A DNA stretch of 64,000 bases from JBCBDX01 sp039815825 (GCA_039815825.1 JBCBYO010000006.1:1-64000); one strand, 5' to 3'; positions 17,967-27,179 are shown, counted from the first letter of the stretch. The notes: a model not told the origin generated them from the letters alone. A program made the numbers and translations.

Positions 17967-18070
17967 GACTGTGGTGATCGACTGTGGTGAGTAACGGAGC
18001 AGTGGGATGGGGTGGGGTGGCGGATACGCCACCACCACACTCCCCCATTTAGGGGATGTGACTGTGGTGG
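17967..18070 (+). repeat. iteron-like GACTGTGGTG repeats, possible island origin
   Basis: GACTGTGGTGA occurs at 17967-17977 and 17980-17990, and GACTGTGGTGG at 18060-18070. Inverted or partial relatives (ACCACCACACT, GAGTGTGG, CAGTGTGG) lie around them, and a G-rich stretch lies between. The repeats directly follow the replication pseudogene, where origins of such elements often lie. The origin role is inferred. Confidence 0.45.
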
Positions 18071-18185
18071 TAAGCGAAGTCCCCCTCCCCATACCGCTAT
18101 GCCCCGACATCGGATCACAAACTGAGTGTGGATCCAGTGTGGCATTTCTATACCGGCGACTTGAACTTTAAGGAGATTTCGACAA

Positions 18186-18755
18186 ATGGGTGGATATGGA
18201 TCAGGTGGGTGGAATGCGACGGGGCGGCCGACCACAGCTGAAGTCCCGCGCATCGATGTGAACTGCCTCAACAAAGCGGGTGCCCTGCGGCGGGGCTTCA
18301 AAGGGACCCTGAGTTGGCCTCTCGACGACGGGGGTCATGAGGCGGTACCCATCGATACCCAGTCGAACCGGATCTTCTTTTTGACCTCTGGTCCCCGCTT
18401 GGCGCTTGCAGAAGAAGTCGCCATCACTTGGGAACCCTGCCGTTTCGGTGGTCAACGACCGTTCTTTGTTTGCCCAAATTGTGGCGAAAGAACTCTTCAT
18501 CTTTATCACCACGGACACTTCGCCTGTCGCAAATGCCACGCGCTTTCCTATCCATCACAAAGGGAACGTGAAAGCGACCGGGCGCAGCGCCGTGCAAACA
18601 AGATCAGAATACGCATGGGCGGCGAACCGGGATGGCACCGAGTTCCCGACAGGCCGAAAGGCATGCATCAAAGCACCTACGGCAAACTGATCAAGAAAAT
18701 CACCGACGCCGACAGAATAACCGATTGCTACGCCGCTGGCCGATTTAACCTGTAG
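18186..18755 (+). CDS. zinc-ribbon protein of mobile elements, function unknown
   Basis: A 189-aa protein beginning MGGYGSGGWNATGRPTT, an opening I associate with small unassigned proteins in proteobacterial islands. Four cysteines form a zinc ribbon (C96, C99 in CPNCG; C114, C117 in CRKC). The tail is basic (RERESDRAQRRANKIRIR), which suggests nucleic-acid binding. AGGAG lies just before the start. It follows the possible origin region and may belong to the replication module. No enzymatic motif is visible. Confidence 0.7.
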   Translation: MGGYGSGGWNATGRPTTAEVPRIDVNCLNKAGALRRGFKGTLSWPLDDGGHEAVPIDTQSNRIFFLTSGPRLALAEEVAITWEPCRFGGQRPFFVCPNCGERTLHLYHHGHFACRKCHALSYPSQRERESDRAQRRANKIRIRMGGEPGWHRVPDRPKGMHQSTYGKLIKKITDADRITDCYAAGRFNL

Positions 18756-18888
18756 CCCGGTGAGCTATCTGGTTGAACATCTCTACGAACGCAGCGCTCG
18801 CTATTGAGATTTCGTGCTCTTGCTCATCGTCACGCGATCATGTAGTCCACACCACAGCATCAAGAGTAGGGCTCTGCCCTCACCAACC

Positions 18889-18902
18889 TGCCCGCCCGGG
18901 CA
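18889..18902. other. GC-rich hairpin upstream of the CHC2-finger gene
   Basis: TGCCCG (18889-18894) pairs with CGGGCA (18897-18902), and flanking bases can extend the stem imperfectly. There is no T-run, so it is not a standard terminator. It could be an operator or an mRNA structure. Confidence 0.3.
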
Positions 18903-18993
18903 AGGTGGTCTCCGAAAGGGATGCGGCCTTTGGGCAACCAATCGGGTCGTTAGGTGAAGTCCTCCTCGGTGCGTAGCTGATGGAGGATTTTTT

Positions 18994-19716
18994 ATGTCTA
19001 ATTTCCGTATTCTCGAAGCCGACTTCTTTCTAAAAAAGGGTCACAAGAAGTCTCCTGACAAGCACATCATATTCCTGCTCAAGCATGGATCGAGAGCAGG
19101 TCCGGCGCACCACGTGGCGCACTATGTCTTCCTTCACTCAGCTGGCAGGCGCCATGAAGTCTGGCAAATCACCGACTTGCGCGTGCCTTGGGGTCATATC
19201 GGCGACGTGGTAGCCGTTGCCGATGAGCTATTTGCCAGTAACGTTGGGTCGGATCGTTATCTCAAAGGTCGGCTGTTCACCTTCCACGCAGACCGCTGGT
19301 TCGACGAGGTCAAGGACAAGGTAATCGTGGTTCTCACGAGAGCGCGCTGGCCGCATGAGATCGCCAGGAAGTGTGTTCGCGACGGGCTGATCTTTGCAGA
19401 CGAATGGGACACCGCGATCGAGGCGCTCAACGCAGAGATTGAGGCCAACAAAGCCGCAGCGCTTGCACAGCAGCAAGCCAATCCGTCACAAGTTGTCTGG
19501 ACTGCAAGGGAGTTGGGTCTCCATCCAATGCCGGCCGGTAACGATCACAATAAGTGGACGGCACGATGCCCAAAGGGGAACCATCCGATCTTTATCGGCA
19601 CAACAAAGGACAAATGGTTTTGCGGGTGGTGCGGGAGCCACGGTGGCGCCGATGAACTGAAAACGTTTCACGCGGAAACTGCTAAGAAAACGGGACATTC
19701 GTCCGATGCAGGCTGA
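18994..19716 (+). CDS. protein with C-terminal CHC2-like zinc finger, function unknown
   Basis: A 240-aa protein with a strong GGAGG upstream. The first 150 residues match nothing I know. A short Ala/Gln-rich helix (about 145-165) links to a C-terminal finger with C192, H197, C210 and C213 (CPKGNHPIFIGTTKDKWF, then CGWCGSHGGADEL), close to the CHC2 zinc-binding domain of DnaG-type primases. It may bind single-stranded DNA and serve the island's replication module, but no primase catalytic domain is present. Confidence 0.7.
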   Translation: MSNFRILEADFFLKKGHKKSPDKHIIFLLKHGSRAGPAHHVAHYVFLHSAGRRHEVWQITDLRVPWGHIGDVVAVADELFASNVGSDRYLKGRLFTFHADRWFDEVKDKVIVVLTRARWPHEIARKCVRDGLIFADEWDTAIEALNAEIEANKAAALAQQQANPSQVVWTARELGLHPMPAGNDHNKWTARCPKGNHPIFIGTTKDKWFCGWCGSHGGADELKTFHAETAKKTGHSSDAG

Positions 19717-19798
19717 TACACCAGAGACCTGAAGCTTACGAAAATGGGGGCAACACCAATGTCGGCTATGCGGACCGAGCTGACATGGCGCGTGACGT

Positions 19799-20668
19799 TT
19801 ATGTCCGCTTTGGATAAACGGTAACATAAGCTGCTGCCGCAATGATGAGAACCAACCCAATCCACCCGATTGGGCCAGGAGAAGTGGCGAAAAATATAAA
19901 GTCAAACCCTAGCGCCCAGATCAAGCCTGTGAAGTCGAAGGGAGCAAGAGTACTTACAGGTGCCCGCGCGACCGCTTCGCTGGAAACGATGTGGCCTAGG
20001 CCGCCCAAAATTCCGGCAAGGGCAAGCCATCCGAAGGTCGACCAGTCCAGAGCGACCCAGCCAAAGGGCAGTGTTAAGAGAGCTACCGAAGCTGAAATGA
20101 TCGCAAAGAAAAATGCGATAGCTGACGCACTCTCAGATTCGGTCATTTTTTTGATGTGAACCCGAACGAATGCCATGGTCAATGCATATCCAAGCGCGGC
20201 GCCCACCCCTATCCATACGGTTTTGTTCGTGCTTTCCAATGACTCCCACAACAAAAAGATTACGCCTGCAAAGCCAAGGCCCACACACACTGCCAGCGAT
20301 TTTGACGGTGTTTCTTTGAGCAAAAGTGCGGCCATTGGCAAGGTAAGGACAGGTGCAAGGTAGGCTATTGCCTGCGCATTGGCCACTGGAAGATAAGCAA
20401 GTGAAACAAACGAAAGAGCCATTGAAAAAGCTCCAAAAAGGCCACGGGTGATATGCAATCTCGGTCGTTTTGGCCTTAAGCCAAAAGGAAACTGCCCTAA
20501 AAACCAAACATAAACGCATATGGGAATCAAAGCGATCGCAGACCGCCAGAACATGATCTGCCCAACTGGAACAGTTTGGGCTGCTCCGTGTACTGTCGCA
20601 GACATTGCCGCCATCAGAAAAACCGACAGCAAACGCAGACCAATTCCCGATAAGCCGCTGTTTTTCAC
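19799..20668 (-). CDS. EamA/DMT-family transporter
   Basis: A 289-aa membrane protein with about ten hydrophobic segments arranged as two EamA repeats (RSAIALIPICVYVWFLG in the first; GLGHIVSSEAVARAPVSTLA in the second), typical of drug/metabolite exporters. The start is GTG 20668. It has no operon partner. DMT exporters move amino acids, metabolites or drugs outward; the substrate is unknown. Confidence 0.85.
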   Translation of the reverse strand: MKNSGLSGIGLRLLSVFLMAAMSATVHGAAQTVPVGQIMFWRSAIALIPICVYVWFLGQFPFGLRPKRPRLHITRGLFGAFSMALSFVSLAYLPVANAQAIAYLAPVLTLPMAALLLKETPSKSLAVCVGLGFAGVIFLLWESLESTNKTVWIGVGAALGYALTMAFVRVHIKKMTESESASAIAFFFAIISASVALLTLPFGWVALDWSTFGWLALAGILGGLGHIVSSEAVARAPVSTLAPFDFTGLIWALGFDFIFFATSPGPIGWIGLVLIIAAAAYVTVYPKRT

Positions 20669-20788
20669 GTGGTTACACCATACGCAAACGTCGTGAGTGC
20701 CCTATCACATGACCAATGACAGATATGTGTCGTCACCCAGTGAACTCAAAAAACGGACATTAGTTGTGGCATTCCAAACGTCGAAATT

Positions 20789-20806
20789 GGGCTCGGAGCG
20801 GATATC
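20789..20806 (+). repeat. degenerate dispersed repeat, copy 1
   Basis: These 18 bases differ from 36029-36046 at only two positions (GGGCTCGGAGCGGATATC here). Both copies are intergenic and inside the island. They look like members of a small dispersed palindromic family common in this class, but only two good copies are visible. Confidence 0.35.
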
Positions 20807-20917
20807 CAACCACTTAACCTAATGGCTGCTTCAGGCTCAATTGACCAATGGAGCATTGAAACCCGCTGGAAACAAAGTGCAACGCATGGCCCTCATAGTA
20901 GGCTCTATCCGTCAAGA

Positions 20918-21997
20918 CTAAACGAGATTGTCGTCGCCGCCATAATGGCGGTCGGGATAATCGGCATGCAGGGCCTTATCCGCATCAGAAAAACGGGGGC
21001 TCGCAAAATTATGTTGGTGCCAATAGGGATATATCAGCGGCAACCTGCTCACATTATTGAGTCGCTTCAATTGCGGCTCGCTCAATATCACATCCATGGT
21101 CTCGAAATTGGCCTTGAACTGATCCGCCGATCGACCGCCCACCACGAGAGAAGAAATCGCCGGGCGCGTTAATAACCACGCGAGCGCTATCTGGGCCGGT
21201 TCTACGCTGTGTTCATCAGCGATCTCGACAAGCGCATCAACAATATTCCAGAGTCTTTCCATGTCGCGGATCGGCGGTTCATTCCAACCGGCGGCCTGCC
21301 GTGATCCTTCCGGGGTCTTGCTACCGCGGCGATGTTTGCCGGTCAGCAACCCGGCTGCCAATGGCGACCAAACCAGCACACCCAGCCCTTGATCGACAGA
21401 CAATGGCAAGAGTTCATATTCGGCCTCGCGCGCTTCCAGTGTGTAATGGATTTGCTGGGTCGCAAAGCGTGACGCGCTGCTTGGCGCGGCGGCGAGCGAT
21501 TTCATCAAGTGCCATGCAGAATAGTTTGAGCAGCCAGTGTAACGCACCTTGCCCTGCTGAACGAGCGTTTCCAACGCCTCCATCTTCTCATCGACGGGCG
21601 TCAACCCATCCCATTCATGCATGTAATATATATCGATGTGATCACGGCGCAGGCGATTCAGCGATCGCTCGCATTCGCGGATCAGGTGCCAGCGCGACAC
21701 CCCCTCATCATTGGGTCCACCGCCGATCGGCATGCGCGCCTTGGACGTGACCATAATGTCGTCCTGTCGGCCTTCCAGCACTTCACCGACAATCTCCTCC
21801 GACAGGCCGGTGGAATACATGTTGGCCGTGTCAAAAAGGTTCACACCGTGGTCGATGCACAAATCGACCAGTTTCTGGGCTTCGGCCACGCCCTGATTGG
21901 CTGTCATGCCAAAGGGTCCTTCGCCGCCGAAGGTGAATGTGCCCATCGTGATGGCCGAAACCTTCAGCCCTGTTCGGCCCAATTTTCGGTATTGCAT
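20918..21997 (-). CDS. aldo/keto reductase
   Basis: A 359-aa NAD(P)H-dependent oxidoreductase of the AKR superfamily. It opens with MQYRKLGRTGLKVSAITMG, followed by the catalytic Asp/Tyr region LFDTANMYSTGLSEEIVGE, the Lys region VTSKAR, and the His region DIYYMHEWD. ATG 21997 follows AGGGAGG at good spacing. It is the last gene of the leftward import/kinase operon. It probably interconverts an imported polyol or aldose with its keto or alcohol form before or after phosphorylation. Confidence 0.88.
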   Translation of the reverse strand: MQYRKLGRTGLKVSAITMGTFTFGGEGPFGMTANQGVAEAQKLVDLCIDHGVNLFDTANMYSTGLSEEIVGEVLEGRQDDIMVTSKARMPIGGGPNDEGVSRWHLIRECERSLNRLRRDHIDIYYMHEWDGLTPVDEKMEALETLVQQGKVRYTGCSNYSAWHLMKSLAAAPSSASRFATQQIHYTLEAREAEYELLPLSVDQGLGVLVWSPLAAGLLTGKHRRGSKTPEGSRQAAGWNEPPIRDMERLWNIVDALVEIADEHSVEPAQIALAWLLTRPAISSLVVGGRSADQFKANFETMDVILSEPQLKRLNNVSRLPLIYPYWHQHNFASPRFSDADKALHADYPDRHYGGDDNLV

Positions 21998-22031
21998 GCT
22001 TGGCCTCCCTATCCTTTTGAAGTGCAAAAAC

Positions 22032-22631
22032 CTATTCGCCGACAGCTGCCTTCACTACCCTTTGCATCGCCAACATGCCCGGATCATCCAACCCGACGCT
22101 CTTTTCACCAAAGATACGCGCGCGCCCCACGGTGGCTGGTTTGTCGCGAAAATCTTCCAACGCCAGATCCACCGCATTGGCGGCAGCGCCGCCGATGTCG
22201 CCGCCAACGTCGGTCGATCTAGCAACATAGTTGAGCGTATCGAGAACCGTCTTGCCGCCGAGTTCTGCCTTACCGCGCTCCTGCATCTTATCTCGGGCGC
22301 CGGATACCAACTCGCTGATCTCGTCGGTCTCGATTGAGGTTCGGCCCTTCAGACTTTTGGCCGCGCTCATGAGGCCCGTGGCCATTAAAGTGCCATACGA
22401 GGAACCAGACGATTTGGTGAAGGCTTGCGCGCATTGAAACAATGCCATGCCGAGATCATCAGGCAGGCTGTCCTTCATTTCCACAATGGCGCGCATGCCC
22501 CTTGTCATCGTGACACCCAGATCGCCGTCGCCGAGGGCCCCATCGGCGGCATTGAGTGCATCAAAGTCCCGCTCCATCGCCGCCGCTATCCTGTCGATGG
22601 CCCCAAGGAGCGAAGCCTTTGTTATCGTCAT
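22032..22631 (-). CDS. dhaL: dihydroxyacetone kinase subunit DhaL
   Basis: A 199-aa nucleotide-binding subunit with the DhaL signature LNAADGALGDGDLGVTM (Mg-ADP/ATP-binding acidic residues) and SGSSYGTLMATGLM. It works with DhaK to phosphorylate dihydroxyacetone or a related short ketose such as erythrulose. ATG 22631 overlaps the dhaK stop by 4 bases and has GGAG upstream. No DhaM-type phosphotransferase gene is nearby, so the phosphate source could be ATP or a PTS protein elsewhere. Confidence 0.9.
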   Translation of the reverse strand: MTITKASLLGAIDRIAAAMERDFDALNAADGALGDGDLGVTMTRGMRAIVEMKDSLPDDLGMALFQCAQAFTKSSGSSYGTLMATGLMSAAKSLKGRTSIETDEISELVSGARDKMQERGKAELGGKTVLDTLNYVARSTDVGGDIGGAAANAVDLALEDFRDKPATVGRARIFGEKSVGLDDPGMLAMQRVVKAAVGE

Positions 22632-23629
22632 TCCACTCTCCAGAATGCGCAGTCGCACGGCGCTTTCAGCAGTGCTTCGAGCTCGTCATCCAGCTTGCAC
22701 ATTGTGAAAGAGACGCCTGCCATCTCCATTGATGTTGCATAGCGACCAACGAGCGGCATCACGATCGTCGCACCGGCCTGTTCCAGGCGCGCTTTGACGA
22801 TCCGGTAGAGGATATAAAGCTCCTCCGGTGGTGTCGCACCCAATGAGTTGACCATGATTGATACGCGGTCACCGCCGGCAAGCGGCATATCCTCAAGCAA
22901 ACGGTCCATCATCTCGCCCGCGATTTCATCGGCAGTCTTCAGTTTGCCGCGCCAGACACCGGGCTCTCCGTGGATGCCCATACCCATTTCCATCTCATCG
23001 TCCGCGATCTCGAAGGTCGGTTTACCTGCTTGCGGCACCGTGCAAGGCGAAAGGGCCGCGCCAATCGAACGGCAGGAATCTGCGGCCTTTTGTGCAATCG
23101 CTGTCACAGCGGCAAGGTCCCGACCGTCTTCGGCCGCAGCACCCGCGATCTTGAACGCATAGACCATGCCGGCAACGCCGCGCCGTTTTTCGGCCTCGGC
23201 GGGCGGTGCCGAGGCAACATCGTCAGCCAGCAGTACGGTTGTGCATGCAATGTCTTCAAATTCGACAAGCTCACCGGCCATGTCGAAGTTCATGACATCA
23301 CCGCCGTAGTTGCCGTAAAGGCGTAGCACGCCAGCGCCTTGATTGGCGGCGCGAATGGCATCGGCCATCTGCTCGGCAGATGGAGACGCGAACACATCGC
23401 CAATCGCACAAGCATCCAGCAGTCCCTCGCCGACATAGCCGGTAAAGACAGGTAGGTGACCGGACCCACCGCCGGTTACAATACCAACCTTGCCCTGCTT
23501 CCCCGGCTTGGCGCGCGCAACGACTTTCCCACTCTCGCCATACATGGCGTAGTGGTCAGGGTGTGCCGCGACAAAACCCTCCAGCATTTCATCAACATAG
23601 GCTTCCGGTTTGTTGAGTATCTTTTTCAT
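22628..23629 (-). CDS. dhaK: dihydroxyacetone kinase subunit DhaK
   Basis: A 333-aa substrate-binding subunit with GIVTGGGSGHLPVFTGYVG, NYGGDVMNFDMA, and the histidine that forms a hemiaminal with the ketose (MGMGIHGEPG). It is the first half of a split DhaK-DhaL kinase acting in the cytoplasm on dihydroxyacetone or C4/C5 ketoses. The start is ATG 23629 with GGGAGG upstream. It lies 28 bases after the last permease gene of the same operon, which suggests that the imported compound or a derived ketose is its substrate. Confidence 0.92.
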   Translation of the reverse strand: MKKILNKPEAYVDEMLEGFVAAHPDHYAMYGESGKVVARAKPGKQGKVGIVTGGGSGHLPVFTGYVGEGLLDACAIGDVFASPSAEQMADAIRAANQGAGVLRLYGNYGGDVMNFDMAGELVEFEDIACTTVLLADDVASAPPAEAEKRRGVAGMVYAFKIAGAAAEDGRDLAAVTAIAQKAADSCRSIGAALSPCTVPQAGKPTFEIADDEMEMGMGIHGEPGVWRGKLKTADEIAGEMMDRLLEDMPLAGGDRVSIMVNSLGATPPEELYILYRIVKARLEQAGATIVMPLVGRYATSMEMAGVSFTMCKLDDELEALLKAPCDCAFWRVE

Positions 23630-23657
23630 GCCGTCCTCCCAAACGGTGGTGGTTGAC

Positions 23658-24674
23658 TTACTTCGTTGACGAAGCACGGGCGCTCCGCACGCCGATCAGC
23701 GCGTTGGTGTTGATCACCATGACGAAAATCAACAGCGCGCCCCATATCAGCTCGCGAGCAAAGTTTGATACTTGCAGCATGTTCAGTCCGCTTGAAAGGA
23801 ACTGCATCGACAGAACGGCCAGCACGACACCGATTACGCGGCCATAGCCACCATAGGGGTTCACACCGCCCAAGACAGCGATCAGAACTGCTAGCAGCAG
23901 ATAGGATGAGCCATAGTCCGCTTTGGCGGAATTTGCCCGGCTCATGATCACCATGCCGGCAACCGATGAGAACATGCCAGCGATCACATAGACCTTCAGC
24001 AGCATGCGGTTGATGTCAACCGCCGCATAGAGCGCCGCCAAGGGGTTAGCGCCATACATGGTGACACGCAGCCCGAAGGCGGTGCGTGTCAGGATAATAT
24101 GAAGCGCATAGGCAAGGACGGCAAACAGGATGAGCGGCACCGGAATGCCGATCACGCGCTCATTACCGAGCCAGGCGACCGTATCGGGAAAGCCCATGAC
24201 GGCACTGCCGCCGGTCATGGCGATCGCAAAACCGGTGAACACCAGTCCCGAACCGAGCGTTGCCAGAATTGGTGGCAGGCCAAAGAAAGCCACCAGCGCA
24301 CCATTGACCAGGCCGCAGGACGCACCGATCGCCAGGGATGCGGTGAGCGCGATGCCCAGCCACATCAGGCTGTCGCTGACAGGCATGGCCGGATCGCCAA
24401 AGGATGTCAGGATGATCGCAGCAACAACGGCTGATAGGTTCGCCACACCGACCACCGACAAATCGATGCCGCCCGTCATCATGGTGATGGTCATGGCCAA
24501 TGCCAAAATGGCAAACTCAGGGAATTGGAACGCCATGGATGTTAAATTCTGGGTCGACAGGAACCGGTCCGGCGACAAAAAGGACATCAGCGCGAAAACG
24601 GCGACCGCGATTATCAACAACCGGAACTCGGGTGCTTCAGTGACGCTTTGCGCTCGATGTGGTCCGCCGCTCAT
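23658..24674 (-). CDS. sugar ABC transporter permease (RbsC/LsrC-LsrD type)
   Basis: A 338-aa permease of the CUT2 class with about nine hydrophobic segments and the family motifs MTGGIDLSVVGVANLSAV and GGVNPYGGYGRVIGV. ATG 24674 follows AAGGAGGG at good spacing; a longer frame lacks support. It pairs with the neighbouring 333-aa permease to form a heterodimeric channel, as in Lsr and Rha transporters. Confidence 0.9.
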   Translation of the reverse strand: MSGGPHRAQSVTEAPEFRLLIIAVAVFALMSFLSPDRFLSTQNLTSMAFQFPEFAILALAMTITMMTGGIDLSVVGVANLSAVVAAIILTSFGDPAMPVSDSLMWLGIALTASLAIGASCGLVNGALVAFFGLPPILATLGSGLVFTGFAIAMTGGSAVMGFPDTVAWLGNERVIGIPVPLILFAVLAYALHIILTRTAFGLRVTMYGANPLAALYAAVDINRMLLKVYVIAGMFSSVAGMVIMSRANSAKADYGSSYLLLAVLIAVLGGVNPYGGYGRVIGVVLAVLSMQFLSSGLNMLQVSNFARELIWGALLIFVMVINTNALIGVRSARASSTK

Positions 24675-24684
24675 CTGACCCTCC

Positions 24685-25686
24685 TTATCCGGCCCGTGCC
24701 GCTGCACGTTTTGCGCGATATGCCGGCACGCCCGTGCCAAGCAAGATGAGCAATCCGATGGTGACGGACTGCCACGTTGTCGGGATGCCGATCACGATTA
24801 GGCTGTTTTGCACGATGACAATTAGGGCAACGCCGAGCAACGTGCCGGTAATCGTGCCATAGCCGCCGATCAGCCTCGCGCCACCAAGCACCACTGCCGC
24901 AATCACCGACAGTTCTAACCCGACGAGCGAGAAAGGATCAGCCATCCGGCCGACGGAGCCGTGGATGATCCCAGCAAGTCCGGCCAAAGCGCCGACATAG
25001 ACGTAAATGAAAAACTGCGTCCATTTGACGTTGATTCCGATCCGGCGCGCGCTCTCCTGGCTACCGCCAATGGCGTAGATCGAGCGCCCCAGCATGGTTT
25101 TCTGCAGGATGAACCAGGTAAGCACGATGACGCCGAGCAGCGCCAGAACCGACCAGGGAATGGAATAAAAATTACCCGCTTCGGTGGTGCCGCGCGCCAA
25201 CACACCGCGCGAGAAATCACGCATCTCCGGCGGCAAAGCCGAAATGCGCTGTGAGCCGACAAACGTCAGCAGAAAACCACGGAAGACTGAGAGCGTGCCA
25301 AGCGTGACGATCAATGTGGGCAGTTTGAAAAAGGCGATGAAAATGCCGTTGATCGCGCCGAGCACTGACCCGACAAGCATGGCGATCGCGAATATCAGTG
25401 GCCAGGGCATATCAGGCCAAAGAGCCAGCGCTATTTTGGTGGCCGCGTACATGGCAAACACGGCAACGGCCGTGAAGCTGACATCGATGCCGCCGGACAC
25501 CAGGACAAGCATAGCGCCGATCGCCAAAATACCGATCACGATTGACGCGCGCAACAGATCAGAGACGGTGGTCACCGTGAAGAAGAGCGGGTCAGAAATC
25601 GTCGCGATCGCACAAAAGGCGATGATGACGCCAGCGACCAGTGTCTCGTTGCGGGTCCAGAAGTCTTTAGGCAGAAATCCGGTCAT
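24685..25686 (-). CDS. sugar ABC transporter permease (RbsC/LsrC type)
   Basis: A 333-aa CUT2 permease with VSGGIDVSFTAVAVFAMYAA, KLPTLIVTLGTLSVFRG and VLGGARLIGGYGTITGT. The start overlaps the ATPase stop by 4 bases, and the next permease begins 10 bases after its end. Having two distinct permeases resembles LsrCD/RhaPQ systems rather than a homodimeric RbsC. Confidence 0.9.
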   Translation of the reverse strand: MTGFLPKDFWTRNETLVAGVIIAFCAIATISDPLFFTVTTVSDLLRASIVIGILAIGAMLVLVSGGIDVSFTAVAVFAMYAATKIALALWPDMPWPLIFAIAMLVGSVLGAINGIFIAFFKLPTLIVTLGTLSVFRGFLLTFVGSQRISALPPEMRDFSRGVLARGTTEAGNFYSIPWSVLALLGVIVLTWFILQKTMLGRSIYAIGGSQESARRIGINVKWTQFFIYVYVGALAGLAGIIHGSVGRMADPFSLVGLELSVIAAVVLGGARLIGGYGTITGTLLGVALIVIVQNSLIVIGIPTTWQSVTIGLLILLGTGVPAYRAKRAAARAG

Positions 25687-27179
25687 GACGCCAACCTGTG
25701 GGCCAGATCAGCTTCGGTGGCGGTAACGCCATCAATCTCGTCGGTGACGCGGCCCTCGCGCATAACAAGGATGCGGTTACAGGTGGAAAGCAATTCGGGC
25801 AGATCATCCGAGATAACGATGACGCCGATGCCATCCTTTGCCAGATCGCGGATGATGTCGTGGATATCAGCTTTCGAGCCGACGTCGACGCCGACACTGG
25901 GGCCGTTCAAGATTAGAATGCGCGGCGCGCGCGATAGCCAACGGGCCAGCGCAACCCTTTGTTGGTTGCCGCCAGATAGAGACTGCACTGGCGCCTGAAT
26001 ATCCGGTGCCTTGACCTTTAGCCGCTGGATCCAGTCTGACGCTTCGGCAAACAGGCCCTTCATGTCGAGAAAACTGCCGCGTGCATGATCGTCGAGCCTG
26101 CCAATGGCGACATTGCGCATGATGGATTGGGTCAGGAAAAGGCCCTCGGTGAGCCGGTCTTCCGGCACGTAGCCAATGCGCGCATGAGAGGCGGCGATCG
26201 GATCGCCCAAGGCTATGTTCTGACCATCAACCGTCAGGCTGCCTTGGTCCGGCTTGACCAGGCCGAATAGCGCTTTAGCAAGCGATGTGCGGCCACTGCC
26301 AAGCAGGCCGGTGATGCCGAGGATTTCCCCGACTTTCAGGTCAAAGCTGATATCACTAAAGACGCCCTGCTTCCCAAGACCCTCAACGCGCATCAGCGTT
26401 TCGGCCCCGGCAACCACGGCACCGGGCTTTGCCTCCGGCACATCACGGCCAGTCATGTGGAAGGTCAGCGATTGCGTGTCAAAATCGGCGGCCGGGCCTT
26501 CAGCAACCTTGTTGCCGTTTCGAAGCACCACGACTTTTTCACTGACCTCAAGCACCTCAGCTAGCTTGTGGCTGACAAAGATTACGGCGACCCCGTCATC
26601 TTTCAGTTTGCGGATGATCCCGAGCAGGCGCTGGACTTCCTTTTCGGTCAGCGCGGTTGTTGGTTCATCCATGATGATGAGCTGGGCGTTGGAGGCAAGC
26701 GCGCGGCAGATGGCGACCAATTGCTTTTGCGCGACCGGCAGGTTTTCCACCCGCTCGTTCAAATCAATCGATACGCCGATCCGGTCCAGCACTTCGGCGG
26801 CGAGTGTGCGGGCGGACGCGCGGTCAAAGAAGCGGCGATGCGCGTTCATCTGCGTCGGATAGGCAATGTTTTCATAGACTGGCAGATTGGGAAAAAGCGA
26901 GAAATCCTGAAAGATCACCATGACGCCACGCGCGGCGGCGATGCGCGGATTGTTTTGCCCGATCGCATGGCCATCAATTTCAATGGTGCCTTCGGTGGGC
27001 TGCTCGACGCCGGAGATAATCTTGATGAGCGTGGATTTGCCCGACCCGTTTTCACCGGCAAGACAAACAGCTTCGCCCGGATTGACCGCAAAATCGACGC
27101 CTTCCAACGCGGTGACGCCAGCGTAGCGTTTGGTGATCGCGCGCAGGTCAATAAATGGTGATGCGTCGGATTCGGCCAT
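25683..27179 (-). CDS. sugar ABC transporter ATPase, double-domain (RbsA/LsrA type)
   Basis: A 498-aa ATPase with two nucleotide-binding domains. The first has a normal Walker A (AGENGSGKSTLIKI), Walker B (LIIMDEPTTAL) and signature-like LPVAQKQLVAI. The second has a degenerate P-loop (TGLLGSGRTSLAKALFG) with signature LSGGNQQRVAL, as is usual in RbsA-like proteins. ATG 27179 is used because the upstream in-frame start is a TTG. It powers the CUT2 importer with the two permeases that follow. Confidence 0.93.
   Translation of the reverse strand: MAESDASPFIDLRAITKRYAGVTALEGVDFAVNPGEAVCLAGENGSGKSTLIKIISGVEQPTEGTIEIDGHAIGQNNPRIAAARGVMVIFQDFSLFPNLPVYENIAYPTQMNAHRRFFDRASARTLAAEVLDRIGVSIDLNERVENLPVAQKQLVAICRALASNAQLIIMDEPTTALTEKEVQRLLGIIRKLKDDGVAVIFVSHKLAEVLEVSEKVVVLRNGNKVAEGPAADFDTQSLTFHMTGRDVPEAKPGAVVAGAETLMRVEGLGKQGVFSDISFDLKVGEILGITGLLGSGRTSLAKALFGLVKPDQGSLTVDGQNIALGDPIAASHARIGYVPEDRLTEGLFLTQSIMRNVAIGRLDDHARGSFLDMKGLFAEASDWIQRLKVKAPDIQAPVQSLSGGNQQRVALARWLSRAPRILILNGPSVGVDVGSKADIHDIIRDLAKDGIGVIVISDDLPELLSTCNRILVMREGRVTDEIDGVTATEADLAHRLAS

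Noticed and set aside
18889..18902. GC-rich hairpin as another att copy of the tRNA acceptor stem
   Set aside because: It shares only a short GCCCGGGC-like palindrome with the tRNA and does not match the 24-bp repeat.
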